Source: Absidia repens (Eukaryota > Mucoromycota > Mucoromycetes > Mucorales > Cunninghamellaceae). From it: a stretch of 64,000 bases of DNA. Both the position numbers and the translations under genes were made by a program. Where the stretch lies: assembly GCA_002105175.1 (NCBI GenBank), contig MCGE01000008.1, positions 620,001 to 684,000 on the forward strand, given 5' to 3'. Positions 23,590 through 35,617 of the stretch are shown piece after piece. The notes under the pieces were generated by a model, which worked only from the letters and a program-made list of their open reading frames with translations, was not told where the DNA came from and ran no database searches. Position 1 is the stretch's first letter. The number at the start of each line of letters is the position of its first letter.

Positions 23590-24746
23590 TGAAATGGTTG
23601 TAATAATAAAAAGACAAGAGTAAAAATGAGTGATACAATTGATATGGTTGTTTATTTAATTGATAAAATGTCAAGTCTTTTTATAAGAAAATGAAGATAT
23701 TTGTGGCTGTGGATGGGAGCATGATAACGGTGTATTTGAGACTACGGAGAATTGAGGCTGTGTGCTATCTGATGTGTTGAATGACAAGTGTGAGAATAAG
23801 TGGGGAATTCAGGGGTAAAAAATAGAATGAAGAGATAAGGCGGATACACAAATGGTGATGGTATAGATATTTTTAATGTACATATTGTTGTAGTTAAGAT
23901 TTTTTGTAAAATAATAAATAAAAAAATAAGTAAGATGAGAATGTTGATAACCTTTATTTGATATAAATCAAGCATCTTTTTATAAGGATGTAATTATGGT
24001 ATGAAACAATATAACTATTAGTACGGTTTGATATAATAAATGGGTTTCTTTTGCAAAGATATGAAAAAGTGAAATCAGATCATGACATCCATATATGATC
24101 TGAGCCCTTGCATTGTAGCGCTAGATTTGGATTTATTTTTATTTCACTTGCACTGTGCATGATTTACATCAATGTCACATTTTATTTTATTTTATTGCTA
24201 CATTCATATGCAAAATACAACAGTTTCATTCTCCCTCTTTCCGCCTTTCTCTTCTCTTACTCGCCTCTGGTACGCATGTGCTACTAGGCTCAACGTTTGG
24301 ATTGCACCGCAAAAAACCTCTGGCCTATAAAGCCAAAGTACCATGTCATTACCACCATCAGCATGTGTCGGTCATCTTTTTCGCCCTCCTATACTAGCGG
24401 CGGCCATGTATACCGTGAAATCATGCTTTTTCATTATTGACGCAATTTTTTTTTAAATGAGGAACACCAGCACTTTTGGAAAATGAATGCTCCTTATATC
24501 AACATCATTTATGACCGCCTGAATTTATTTTGTTCAATGCCCTAAATTATTCCTTACCCGTCCCAATTTATTTTTTTCCCTATCCCAAGTTTATTATGCC
24601 ACCGTCTTTACTTTATTTTACCTGGGTCTCAATTTAAAGCTAATAAACGCTTTGGCGCACCGCTGAAGCTTTTGTAAATCCATCGATCTATTGGGTGTCA
24701 GAGTTTACTGAGTGTGGGTGCTGATGAGATAGGATTAGAGCCTCCG

Positions 24747-24953
24747 CCATGTCGCACGATGGTGGACAGCCCCCTTCCGCGGACCGACTGCCGTCCTCAG
24801 CGCGTCGTCAATGCGTACTTTTTTGTGTGTTGAAAAAAAAAAATTGGGTAGGAGCTAGGTAACTTCACCATTTCGCACTTTTGGTGGGCAGCCCCTTGGG
24901 GCTCGAAATGTCGTGCTCAGCGCTCATTAATTGTGTGCGTTGAAAAAAAAATA
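24747..24953. repeat. Degenerate direct duplication of about 100-120 bp
   Basis: Two blocks in the same order: a TCGCAC...GGTGG(A/G)CAGCCCC segment, then GTGCTCAGCGC or CCTCAGCGCG, then a GTGTGTTGAAAAAAAAA or GTGCGTTGAAAAAAAAA end. The first block ends near 24842 and the second near 24951. Confidence 0.55.
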
Positions 24954-25009
24954 TAGAACAGTGTTTAGGTGTGAAAAAAGTCTATTCAGTCTCCGCACAC
25001 ATCATTTTA

Positions 25010-25450
25010 TTTTTGGGGTGCCAATTTTTTTTCCCACACTTCCTTTCTTTCTTCTTTTTTTTTTTTTTTCCTTTCATGAACGTCCGAATGATAAGATGGC
25101 AAAGCTCATCGGGGTACTGGAGATCTAGGATTAGTGTTAGAACTCGAATTAGAGGCATTTTTAAAAATGCAAAACAAACATCATGGGGAAACCCCTTCAT
25201 TTTGGATTCGTCAAATCTAACTTCCACTAGATTAGCATTCACTGTAGAATAGTACCGTTAGCTTAGGTTGATGTCAGTTGTCACAGTTTATACCGCATAC
25301 ATATCTGAATTGAATATGTCTTGTCTTTTTATCATTAATCTCTTTCATGTCTTTTATCGCCTCATTGAATGGGCATGAATAAAATCCGGTGTATGTGTGT
25401 GTATGTAGAAAGAAAAGTATGTGCTTGTGTGAAAAATGTCCACTACAGAA
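25010..25450 (+). repeat. Dispersed repeat family DR1, divergent copy
   Basis: The core is recognisable but diverged: GGATTAGTGTTAGAACTCG, CATGGGGAAACCCC and TTCATTTTGGATTCG at about 25130-25210, preceded by a pyrimidine-rich tract and followed by an AATATGTCTTGTC-type block. Confidence 0.55.
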
Positions 25451-26284
25451 TATTTTGTTGTTCGTCTCCTTTGCATTTCGCAATTGAGTGGATTATATAG
25501 GGTAGCAATAGTACGGTTAGTGCTAATGCTAATTATTCTGGGGCGGGATTAACTACTGGTGACTCAAAAGGAAAAAAATGCGTAGATATTGATCTAGAAA
25601 TGCCAGTGGCCCGATATTGCAAAATCATAGACGTGAAGTTCGATAAGAATGCTATTAGTCTAAAAAAAAAGACTATAGCGTATTTTACCTCTGCATTTCC
25701 GACTATATAGAGTTGCAATGGTGTGTACAGTATATGTTTACTATAGTTACCTGAAAAAGTATTGGCCTTGGTGACAGACATGGGAAAAAAAAAAAAAAAT
25801 AGCGGTGACATCAATACGGTATAAATACCTTCAAAAAAAAAAAAGAATAATTATTATTATATTTAATCACTTTTTATTATCTTTAATCATTAATAAATTC
25901 ATTATAAAGGTTTTTAAAACCTCCCAACTTGTTGGCTATCTATTATTCCACACTTTGGTATATTTTTATTATATATTTGGACAGCTGAGTCTGACTCTCG
26001 CTTCGCTATTTTTTTGACTTGATCTAAGTCACTACTTAATTTATCGACCTTATTATTTTCATCTTTGAAAATAATACATCCTCACTTGGACCCTATACTA
26101 TCTTCAAGCCTTTGAAGCTACTGTCGAGGATCGGCCTCTGACCACCCCCTGACCTCTGACCATCTCTGACCTCTAACCATCTCTGAGCGAGTAAGGCTGG
26201 CCTCAGTCCAAATCTTGGATCTCAGATCACTTTTTCCCTCTTCTCTTGTCTCGCCTCGCTTTCTACCAACTTTATTTTCTTTAT

Positions 26285-26380
26285 TTTTTTTAGTATAAAT
26301 ATCCCACCCTTTTTTATTATCCTTTTTATTTTTCTTTAGTTTTTTTTCAGTTTTCTCATATTATCAAATAAAACTTAGTA
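26285..26380 (+). promoter_or_regulatory. TATA-box-containing promoter-like or LTR-like stretch
   Basis: TAGTATAAATATCCCACCC at about 26291 is a good TATA context. An AAATAAAAC signal follows about 75 bp later. TATA plus a close polyadenylation signal is the arrangement in many LTRs, but no paired copy or terminal TG...CA was identified. No gene follows it. Confidence 0.3.
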
Positions 26381-26888
26381 CAAAGGTTATTATACCATCA
26401 AATTATCTACTGTTTCTATTGGATTATAGAAACCCTCTATTATTTTTGACTACAAGTCCTCTTTTTATTTTATTTTTACTGTGTGTTATACACTTATTTT
26501 TATTGAACCAACAAAGGTCAATACTTTTTATTTTTATTTTATTTTACTTTTCCAAGTTTATTTTTTATAAACTTTCTCTACAGTTGGACTTTATCTACAA
26601 AAGCTCTGGTGCTCACTACTATCTATTCTATTTTTGTCCGAATCAGGAACAAGATATTTCAAATTCCGCCCAAGGAACAAAAGCTCTAAACAAGCAAAAG
26701 CTATACTAAAGGATAACTCAAGACATCCTATTCAACCCAGAAAAACATAAAAAACCTACAAAAACACAATCCAGTTGGACTAAAATCACAAATTTAGCCG
26801 CAACACAGGCTTCATACCCAATTTAGCCGTAACAAAAGAGACACCGTAATCAATGTCCGATTCATCCAAAAATGTTGCAAAAGGGAAT

Positions 26889-26960
26889 GCCCGCTATCAG
26901 AATCGAACTGATGACCTTCTGCTTACTAGGCAGACGCTCTGCCAACTGAGCCAAGAGGGC
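26889..26960 (-). tRNA. tRNA-Thr (anticodon AGT)
   Basis: 72-nt cloverleaf on the minus strand without intron. The acceptor arm GCCCTCT pairs with AGCGGGC with one mismatch. The D arm contains TGGCTCAGTTGG (A box) and the T arm contains AGTTCGATTCT (B box). The anticodon stem TCTGC/GCAGA encloses loop CTAGTAA, so the anticodon is AGT (inosine-modified in vivo), decoding Thr codons ACU and ACC. A TTTT terminator lies a few bases downstream (minus strand, about 26881-26885). Confidence 0.93.
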
Positions 26961-27299
26961 GGATATGTTGCGAAAATTAAGAAGATATTGAAAAACCATT
27001 TGCCGCTTTCGGCATAACTGTTTAACCGGAATATCTGGATCACTCCTGACGAATCAAATTTATCCGATCGTCACCTTCCTTTAATTATCAGGTCTTCGGA
27101 AAAAAGAATCTTTTTAAAAATTATCAATTTCTTGACCAACATGGGATGATAGAAAAAAAGGTTTTGAATAATAATAGACATAATAATGAAGTTTTATTGG
27201 TGTGATAAAAGATAAAAAGGACCGAATCTTGATTAGAAATAAAACAGAAACATCGCTTTCTATCGCCATGTACATGGCACCTTTCGCCTTGGTCACCAG

Positions 27300-28130
27300 T
27301 GCAATCTGTTGCGGTATGGAATCAAATATATGGCCAAAATATTTCGGTTCACTACCATTCCAAGTACAATTGGGACCCACAATAACAGTACCAACGGGAA
27401 AACGAAACGGCATCATTATTGTGGGTAATATCATTATTCTGTTGTTTGTAGTCATACTATATCTAGTAATACAACAGTCATCTAAAACTTTTTTTTTTTG
27501 TTTTGTTTCTTGTTATCGAAATGCAAAAGGTTATCAGGGAAATGGTCAGTGCTGCAGTGCACATAACCCATTTCAATTCCCGCCCACGTGGATTTTTTTA
27601 TTTTTATTTACATCCCAAATTTTTTGGCCGTTCTGTTTCTTTTCGCTTTTTTTTTTTTTTTTCCTTTTTTTTTCTTTTTTTTTTTTTTCTTTTTTTTTCT
27701 TCATCATTCTAACTTTTTTGAAGCTACGGTGATTTAGATTAGCGTCAGGATTAGTTTAGAAGGGTTTTCAGATTATGAATTATAAGGAGAACTTCCTTCA
27801 TTTTGGACTCGGGATTCATAACCTCCATTAGTTGACTGTCTGGAGCCTTCATTAGCTTAGCTTAATTTATTTCATCCATAGTTTGTACATACAATTGAAT
27901 AAATTATGTCTATTTTTTGCTTGCTTCATTGAAATGTGTCCCATTAGTCTTTCTCATTTTTTGTGCAAGAGATCCCTATTTACCATCGTCCCCTTACCAA
28001 AGTGTTGACGATTTTTTTGCTTCATTATAAAAAATATCCGTTTTGCCTTTTTCATACCTGTACTGTAATATTAGTCTACTTCTTACAATTGTACATTTTG
28101 ATTAATGCTGGCCAATCACCAACTTCTCCG
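27300..28130 (+). repeat. Dispersed repeat family DR1, copy C (longest)
   Basis: Shares with copy D (39540-40220, minus) a left block including ACGGGAAAACGAAA and GTAATA(T/C)CATTATTCTG, then the CCCGCCCACGTG segment, pyrimidine tract, the core at about 27735-27815 and downstream blocks. Its left block lies inside an open frame starting at 27202 that encodes a hydrophobic helix (IIIVGNIIILLFVVILYLV). Confidence 0.7.
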
Positions 28131-28172
28131 TTAGGTTAGGCAGACGACCTACCAATTGAGCCAAGGTGACTG
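28131..28172 (-). pseudogene. tRNA 5'-half fragment
   Basis: On the minus strand the sequence reads like the 5' half of a tRNA: CCTTGGCTCAATTGGTAGG and GTCGTCTGCCTAAC, close to the tRNA-Thr at 26889-26960 through the D arm and the start of the anticodon arm. The anticodon 3' stem, variable region and T arm are missing. It abuts the end of DR1 copy C, but copies A and B lack it, so it is probably not part of the repeat. Confidence 0.45.
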
Positions 28173-28913
28173 ACATATTTGGGTGTTAACATAGTAAGGT
28201 GCAAAGTTGACAGGATAGTATATCTGGTCCTATACAATTAGACTGTCAGTTGAATGAAGTTTATCTTGATAATGATTGAGGTATATTACGGTACTTGGTG
28301 CAATCGGTTTTGCTTTATTTAGTTTTACTTTATGGTATATTTTTGACACTACAAGTAACGGAGCACTATATTTCCTCTTGAAACTTTCTGGTTTGCTGTT
28401 TCTGTCGTTTGTCCTGAAAACATGCATAAAATCTTAAGACATGAAAACTGAAAATTGATGCGACCCAGGAAAAAGTTGAGATATGACTATTTCAATTCCT
28501 ATTTTGACCCGCTTCTTAACTTTTTATCATAGTCGGTTGTTGGAGTCTTGCCTTGGGATTTCTCACTGGTGCCAGGGTATTCCCGTAGCATCTCCAATGG
28601 GTTCTCAACATAAGATTTTTCCTTTTTTTTTTTTTTTTTTTTTTGACCTTGGAGAAACCACCTGAGCTATTTTTTTTTTTCTTCGTTCACTCGCAGTAAC
28701 GAGGGTTGTGAAGGTTACAGGTAAGCTTTGAAGTGGAAAGTTAATTATTTTGCGAAATGAAAACTAATTCCTTTTTTGGTAGGACAGGCACCAAGTCAAA
28801 AAATAATTTCAAGATCAGAAAAAGTCACTCTGTTGATGTGTCCATTTTTGTTCAAAGCCAATTTTTCTAAACCTCTTCTCCTACTTACCTTTATTTTACC
28901 AAACTGAATTATA

Positions 28914-30723
28914 ATGAGTGGCCAGGACTATATTGGGTCGAAAATATCGGTAATTCCTATACGAAGCCTCCAAATTTAGATGTTGTTTCCTGACATGTTT
29001 TGAAACTTTTTTTTTTCTTCTAGCTCATAAGTCTGAGCGACATTCGATATGTAGGCACGCTCCATAGCATCAACACCAACGATTCAACGGTTTCTTTGGA
29101 AAACGGTAAGATAAAACAGAGTACTAAAATTCCAAGCTACTCATACCTTTCCTTCTTCCAATATTATTAGTTCGATCCTTTGGAACTGAAGGTCGGCGTG
29201 GTAATTCTGTTGATGAAGTGGCCGCTTCCGAAACAGTATTTGATTTTGTTGTTTTTCGTGGCTCTGATATCAAAGACTTGCAAGTGTTTGAAGCTCCTGT
29301 AAAACCTGCTGCCCCCCCTCCTCCCCCTCCATCAAGGACTCAAGGTATGGTTGACCCATCTATGCGAGTAAGTACATATTTGAGAAATATTTGTCCGTTT
29401 TGCCCGCTCATCCCTTAATGATATAATAGCAGTCTTTGGAAGGCTACCCGCCACCAGCTATGAATCCTTACATGATGCCCCCTTATCCTCCTCAAGCTCA
29501 TCAAGCAATGTATTGGCAAAATCCCATGTACCCAGGTCAGCAACCACCCATGCCTCCTCCTACTTCGCAACAACAACAACAGCAACAGCAACCACCACCA
29601 CCACCACAGCAACATCAAATGCCCTCGGCTACTTCTTTACCTGCCCAATCACCAGCGCCTTCGCGTCAGGCGCCAATCCCTGTGTTAGATGGATCTCTCC
29701 AGGAACAGTCTTCTGCCGTACAATCAACGCCTACAACTGAACAAGTGGATCAACAAGAAATTGACGGTGCGGCTGTGGAAAATTTAGCTAAACAAGTCAG
29801 TGAATTGGATGTAGATACGAAGGAAGTAAACGAAGCATTGCTATCATCACAACACCAAAAAAATTATCGCACTGGACGTCAAAACAATAACAACTATCAT
29901 CGTCAAAACAACGCCTCCACGTCGACCACCAACGGGGCGCGCAATCAACAAAACGACAAACATCAGCGTATCAGCATTCCTCAATCAGACTTCGATTTCG
30001 AATCTTCCAATGCGAAATTCCGAAAGAATGATTTGCTCAAGGAACTGCAAAAAGATGGCGATGATGACGACGATAAACATGTTGACAATGATGAAAAGCA
30101 ACCTCACCAGCAGCCACAAGTAGAAGAAGAGGTGATCATTCCCCCCAACGACGAAGATTTTTACAACAAGGTAAAGCATATATCAATGCCACTGTAAATT
30201 TATATTCACCTCGCCTTATTTCCGTATATGTAGTCCAAAAGCTTTTTTGATAACATCTCTTGTGAATCTAAGGAACGTCAAGATCAGCAAGACGGGTAAG
30301 AATACAACAACAAGATAAGATGTAATGTTCTTTATACTCATGAGCAGTCCCGCCTTTTTTTTTTTTTTTTTTTTACTTGAAAAATTGAATAGTAGCTTCG
30401 ATCGTCGTGGTAAATTCCAAGAAGAACGAAGACTCAATTTGGAAACCTTTGGCCAAGCTTCAGTTGATCAATCAAGGTTCCGCAACTTCCGTGGTCGTGG
30501 TGGCTATCGTGGTGGCTACCGTGGAAATCGCGGTGGCGGTGGCTATTACCGGGGAGGCAATCGCAACAACAACTACAACAACAGCAACAACAACAGAAAC
30601 AATGCCTACGGCCATAAAGTAAATGATGAGATAGGAAAATAGTATTATTCCAAGGAATATTTTTTACTCATGGGTGTCTTTTCTCTTTTGCAGGTTCAAC
30701 AACAAGTCGAATATCAACAGTAA
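28914..30723 (+). CDS. SCD6: SCD6/LSM14 family RNA-granule protein
   Basis: Translation repressor and P-body/stress-granule component (family role). Seven exons: 28914-28949, 29024-29105, 29171-29367, 29430-30170, 30234-30295, 30393-30618 and 30694-30723, 457 aa. The N-terminal LSm14 domain reads DYIGSKISLISLSDIRYVGT, then LHSINTNDSTVSLENVRSFG and TVFDFVVFRGSDIKDLQV. The centre is P- and Q-rich (YPPPAMNPYMMPPYPP). The FDF region contains SDFDFESSNAKFRKNDLLKE; the FFD box is NKSKSFFDNIS and the TFG box ERRLNLETFGQ. The end is RGG- and N-rich (FRGRGGYRGGYRGNRGGGGY), typical RNA-binding tail sequence. The last exon has only nine codons (VQQQVEYQQ). Domain order and length are normal for the family. 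It lies tandem to HBS1/SKI7. Confidence 0.94.
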
Positions 30724-31223
30724 CTGACGCAACTGGACCATGGATACCTACCCCCCTTTTTTTTTCTTGATTGACTACTTGCACTCTCTTTCCTTTTTTA
30801 TTTGATTCATCTCTTTTATTTATCATTCCTTCCCTTTTTTTTTTTTTTTTGCTATTACTTTATTAGTATCCTAGTCTTAATTTTTTTTCTTTGTAATATA
30901 GTTTGAAATAAAGAAAAAACAAAACCCTTTATTTTTTTTTTTTGTTGTATCATATCATATTATTTTTGCATGAGAAAAAGTTGAATGTATGTGAAATAGT
31001 CCTGGCATAAATGTTGGACCTGATCTTCTCTCAACGATAAATGTACTGTACAAGAAAAGTTGCATTCCTACACTCTGCTTTGTTCGGGGTAATATCACAG
31101 TCAATAATTTTGCATGGTTTTTAAATTCCGCACTCATTTCGATTTTTGAAACGCGCGAAGTAGAATTTTTTATTTATTTTCGGTTTTTACCTTTTCAACA
31201 GAACACCCAGAAACGATTATTAA
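30724..31223. other. SCD6 3' end and HBS1/SKI7 promoter
   Basis: 500 bp with poly-T runs, an AATAAAG signal at about 30906 and AT-rich DNA. No further feature seen. Confidence 0.5.
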
Positions 31224-33086
31224 ATGTCACGACACAGAGCAGTTAGAAATTTGGACCTTGAAGGTAAAACAGAGAAAACTAACTAACAAACAAACAGATA
31301 GTATATTTACAGTGACGCTGATGTTTGATACCTTCCACACATAGATGTTCTCGATGAAGATCAAATTGAAAACGACGACTACGACGAAAACCAACGTACG
31401 GAAGAAATATATACACATAAAAGCAACAGAGAGTCAATTAAACTGTCTAACAAACTTATTATGATATTTATATTTAGTGGATGAATCGCAACTATCGAAT
31501 GAAGATCTTGATGCTTTAGAAGAAGGTTTGGACTATGTGTATGGTGTGATTGGCACTGATATTCCGCTGACCGATATTGAAATAAAGGAAGCTTTATGGT
31601 ACTACTATTTTGATAAAGATGAAACTGTGAACTGGGCTTTAGGTAAGTAAAAAAATGTATACATATGATCTGCTTGAGTGGGTACGTTAACGACCCTATC
31701 GTGCTTGTAATCGTATAGAAAAAGTGGCCACTATCAAAGCTGAACAAGACAAGCAAAAAGCCAAGGATGCGAAGAAACAGGCCGCAGCAACTAAAGGTAA
31801 AAAGAAATACAGTCGAATGGCAGAAGTGTTGGGATGGTGGTGGCTTTTCATTATTATTATATCATACAATCCCCTTATTATACATCTTTTTCTTTCCAAC
31901 TTCCCCTTCTCTTATTACAATATTTATATCTCATTCTTTGATCATACACACACTCACACACACACACCAACTTTTTTACATGATGGTTGAACTTGATAGG
32001 TGTGTAAGCCATGTTGATTCTTAACTCTTGTTGACTTTTACTTACTTTATTTGTCCTTGTTATTTTGTAGCTACAAGAAAGCCTTGCTATCGAAGACCTC
32101 CTTCGAAAATGTATATGGAGTCGTTATCACAAAACCCACCAACTCAGTCATCATCAGCAGATATCACCACCAAAGCATCATCACTGTCTCAATTGGCTAG
32201 TAGAAGCAAACCATCATCTCCTTTGGCTAGTTTACGGTCCACCACTGGGTCGAAGAACACACTTTCGTCTTTGGCGGCAACATCCACCACCAACGCATTG
32301 TCAACGTCAGCAAAACTGGACAAAACATCTTCTATCAAGAACGGCGCCTCTTCTCTTTTATCTTTGGCACAAAAATCAGCAGGTCAACGCAACATGTCAG
32401 CTTTACAAAATCTCGCCAATCGCCAGAAATCTTCTTCACCAACATCATTATCTTCCTTATCAAAGCAAACGTCAACAGGCAATTCCACCACCGGGGATAG
32501 ATCACATTCCAACACTTTGACTCATCTAGCTTCTCAGTCAAGAACCAACAAATTACCTTCCTCCCAGACCTCTTTATCCTCGCTGGCATCATCATCGAGG
32601 AATGCCAGTAAACTATTGGGATCATCAGCGAAGCAATTAAATGAATCATCCAATACTGAAACGCCATCACCAGCTGCGACAACTGACAACAAGCAAATCG
32701 AACAGCGCATAAAGACAGCAACGATTAGCAAGCCTGACATAGATAGTAAAACAGCAACAGCAGTGACATCATCCAACGAAAATCATTTTGATGAAATGAT
32801 CAGCAAAGCGACAAAATCAACAGTGAACCCATTGATTGCCCCGCCATCGCCTGCAGCTGTGTTTTTATTTCAACCTCACGAACAAAGACCCTCATCACTC
32901 TCCGCTGATATCAATATGGCTCTTCCTAATTCTCTGGCTCAAGCATTTTATGAAACCATGTCATTATCCTCTGTGTCCAAAACCAAGCTATTCAAATTCG
33001 ATGCTCCCAGCCCTGATGATATTGTGATGACAGCTCAATCCCAACGAGGCAGCAACAAACCCAAGAAAACGGATCCAGTGTCTTGA
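31224..33086 (+). CDS. SKI7: SKI7-like exosome/SKI-complex adaptor (alternative splice form)
   Basis: Shares exons 31224-31263, 31345-31395, 31478-31642 and 31719-31796 with HBS1, then uses the exon 32071-33086 with its own stop, 449 aa. Both alternative exons start in the same phase (AAA G joined to CT or CC). The long exon is Ser/Thr-rich low-complexity sequence (many SSLSSLA-like repeats). It ends in [20 protein letters not shown], which resembles the short motif I recall from SKI7-type isoforms of HBS1 genes in plants and animals. SKI7 links the cytosolic exosome to the SKI complex. No GTPase domain is present in this form. The isoform itself is inferred from sequence; the splice sites and motif are seen directly. 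Confidence 0.72.
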
Positions 33087-35617
33087 ACGGTGGCTTTACC
33101 CTTTGTTTTTTTTCACCTTCTATTATCCCTATTTACTGTTTATTATTCCTTTCTTCTTTTTATGTTACTTTATTTTATTTTACTTTATTTTATATTTTAT
33201 CAAATACAACTTTACCCACATTTATATTTTCTATTGCCATCATCATCCACCAAACCACATATATGATCACATACCTCATTCTCATTTATTATTTTACTCT
33301 AGCCAAAACAACCGCACTTCCTCCAAAGAAAGTATCAACACCAAAACAAATCAACAGAGACAACGACGTGGAATATTTATCAGATGACGAATACGACAAG
33401 CAAATGAACCAAGACATGGCTTCACTTGGATTCAAAGACAACAGCGCTAGCAACTCTATGACAAAGCCGAAAGCAACCATTTCGACAGCACCATCAAAAC
33501 TGAAAGGTCTGGACTCTAATTTGACAACGCCATCAGGGACACCTACCTCGAGCCGTGCAGCTTCACCATTAGCAAAGATTCCCGCATCAAAACGCATCAA
33601 TGTCATCGAAGAATACGCCAAGCGCTCAAATGAAAAACCAAGCATGAATCTTGTTGTTATTGGTAAATGAAAATCGAAGGGAGAGAAAAAGCCAATACAT
33701 CACTCATTTGCTTTGTTTTGCTTTTTGTAGGTCATGTGGATGCTGGCAAATCAACTTTGATGGGTCACTTTCTGTACGATCTGGGAAGCGTTAATGAACG
33801 TGTGATGCAAAAGTATGAACGTGACTCCCAAAAAATTGGAAAAGGCTCCTTTGCCTATGCTTGGGTACTGGACGAAACTGGCGAAGAACGTGACAGGTAA
33901 AAGGGATCACAAAAAGAAAAAGAAAGAGATAGCATATCAACAGCGAAATTCATAAACTGGTGTTTATTTATTGTCTAGGGGAATTACGATGGATATTGCT
34001 ACGAATTACTTTGAAACACCACATCGGCAGTTTACTTTATTGGATGCCCCTGGTCATCGTGATTTTATTCCAAATATGATATCGGGGACTTCACAGGCGG
34101 ATGCTGCTATTCTTGTCGTCGATGCTGCCACTGGTGGGTTTGAATCTGGATTTGATGCGAATGGTCAAACAAAGGAACATGCCTTATTGGCAAGAAGCCT
34201 TGGGGTGCAGCAGTTAGTCATTGCAATTAACAAGCTGGATATGGTAAGTCCCCTCCCCCCCTTTTTTTTTGGGTGATTGGTATACTGAATTGCATCTTTT
34301 ATTGCATTTAGACGGGATGGGATCAAGTACGATTTGACGAAATTGTTGCCAAACTGGGTGCTTTCTTGTTACAGGCTGGTTATCGAAAAAACAACATCAC
34401 TTATGTACCTGTATCTGGACTTACTGGGGAGAACTTGGTTAAAAAATGCGAAACTACTGAACTGACCAGCTGGTATGATGGTCCCTGTCTTTTGGATGTG
34501 ATTGGTAAGTATTAGGCTTAGTATCTACCGAAAAGAAGGTGCTTCCATTTTGCGGCGATTCACCCGATTTTCTTTTCTTTTTGTTAATTTTGTAGATTCA
34601 ATCACACCTCCTGTGCGATTGTTGGATAAACCATTTCGAATGGGTGTCTCTGATTTCTTCAAAGGTGGTATAGGCAGCAGTGGTGGTATTTCTTTGGCAG
34701 GATCGATTGATTCAGGTAGCGTGCAAGTGGGCGAGCAGGTGATGGTGGTACCTGGGAACGAAATAGGTGTGGTGAAGACACTCCAGGTGAATGACGAAAC
34801 AACCAATTGGGGTGCTGCTGGAGATTCCGTGTTGATGACCTTATCTGGCCTAGATATTCTGAATTTAAGGTAAAAAGGAAGAGAAAAAAAAAAAAAAAAA
34901 GGAAAAAGAAAGGAACAAGGACAGGCCTAATTGAAAATTCCTTTTATTATTGCGTATGTAGTACCGGCTGCGTTCTCTGTACACCCCTTCACCCTGTTCC
35001 TATTACAACCTCGTTTACTGCTCAGATTGTTGTGTTTGATGTACGAATTCCTATTACGTCTGGATTTCCGGTAAGTCATTTGTTGGTAGCAGTAAAAGGG
35101 ACTCAAAAACCAGAAGAAAACTATGATTGACATCTTCTTTCTTCCATTTTGTTTAAGGTTATTCTTCATCATCAAAGCTCAAATGAACCTGCCTCTATTG
35201 TAAAACTTCTCAGTGTATTGGATAAATCGACTGGTGAAGTGATTAAACGGAATCCTAGGTAACGTTCAAAAAAGAAAACACCACGTTGAAGAGAAAGTCT
35301 AGACATTGGCCCGCGTGGCCATCCATGCATACTTGTATTAAACAAAAAGCGTGTTTTCCCTATATAGACATTTATCGAAAGGTGCTACAGCAAAAGTCAA
35401 GATTCAATTATCCCATCGGTCCATCCCACTGGAAACATTCAAAGACAACAAGCAACTTGGTAGAATCATGCTGCGAAAAGGCGGTGAAACAGTTGCAGCT
35501 GGCGTGGTAGATGAAGTAATAATCATGAAAAAATTGTACATTATATGATAGTGTTTAACTAACAATTTTCCTTTTTTTCAACACTTTACTCTTTAGATTC
35601 TTACCTTTGGTTCCTGA
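31224..35617 (+). CDS. HBS1: HBS1, ribosome-rescue GTPase (HBS1 splice form)
   Basis: Translational GTPase that acts with Dom34/Pelota on stalled ribosomes. Exons: 31224-31263, 31345-31395, 31478-31642, 31719-31796, 33303-33662, 33731-33896, 33979-34243, 34312-34504, 34596-34869, 34962-35070, 35158-35258, 35368-35515 and 35597-35617. The N-terminal HBS1 domain has [20 protein letters not shown] and [10 protein letters not shown]. The GTPase domain has G1 [10 protein letters not shown]2 RGITMDIA, G3 DAPGHRD and G4 NKLD; domain 2 starts at [15 protein letters not shown]. The last intron is a judgement: splicing at 35516 gives ...VVDEILTFGS, resembling the usual ...VVTEI end, while read-through stops at 35546-35548 (...[14 protein letters not shown]). 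This form skips the exon 32071-33086. Confidence 0.9.

Larger units (their letters stand above)
17269..26888. other. 9.6-kb repeat-rich gene desert
   Basis: The longest gene-free stretch. It holds a MITE-like element (17971-18400), two DR1 copies (about 19270-19870 and 25010-25450), a 30-bp tandem array (20432-20521), three LTR copies (20581-20888, 22731-23039, 23293-23589), a T-rich GATAGACAGCAGGAACC array (22545-23225), a short GC-rich hairpin island (about 21400-21510), a degenerate 120-bp duplication (24747-24953) and a TATA-containing stretch (about 26290-26380). ORFs here are low-complexity or shared with repeats, and none is supportable as a gene. Confidence 0.65.
26961..28913. other. 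Repeat-bearing spacer before the SCD6 gene
   Basis: Contains the longest DR1 copy (about 27300-28130), a tRNA-half-like fragment (28131-28172), and poly-T runs. AT-rich DNA follows. No independent gene is supportable. Confidence 0.55.

Noticed and set aside
26419..26709. 96-aa ORF
   Set aside because: F/L/I-rich translation of AT-rich DNA with no recognisable domain and no splice context. It follows an LTR-like TATA stretch, so it is not called a gene.
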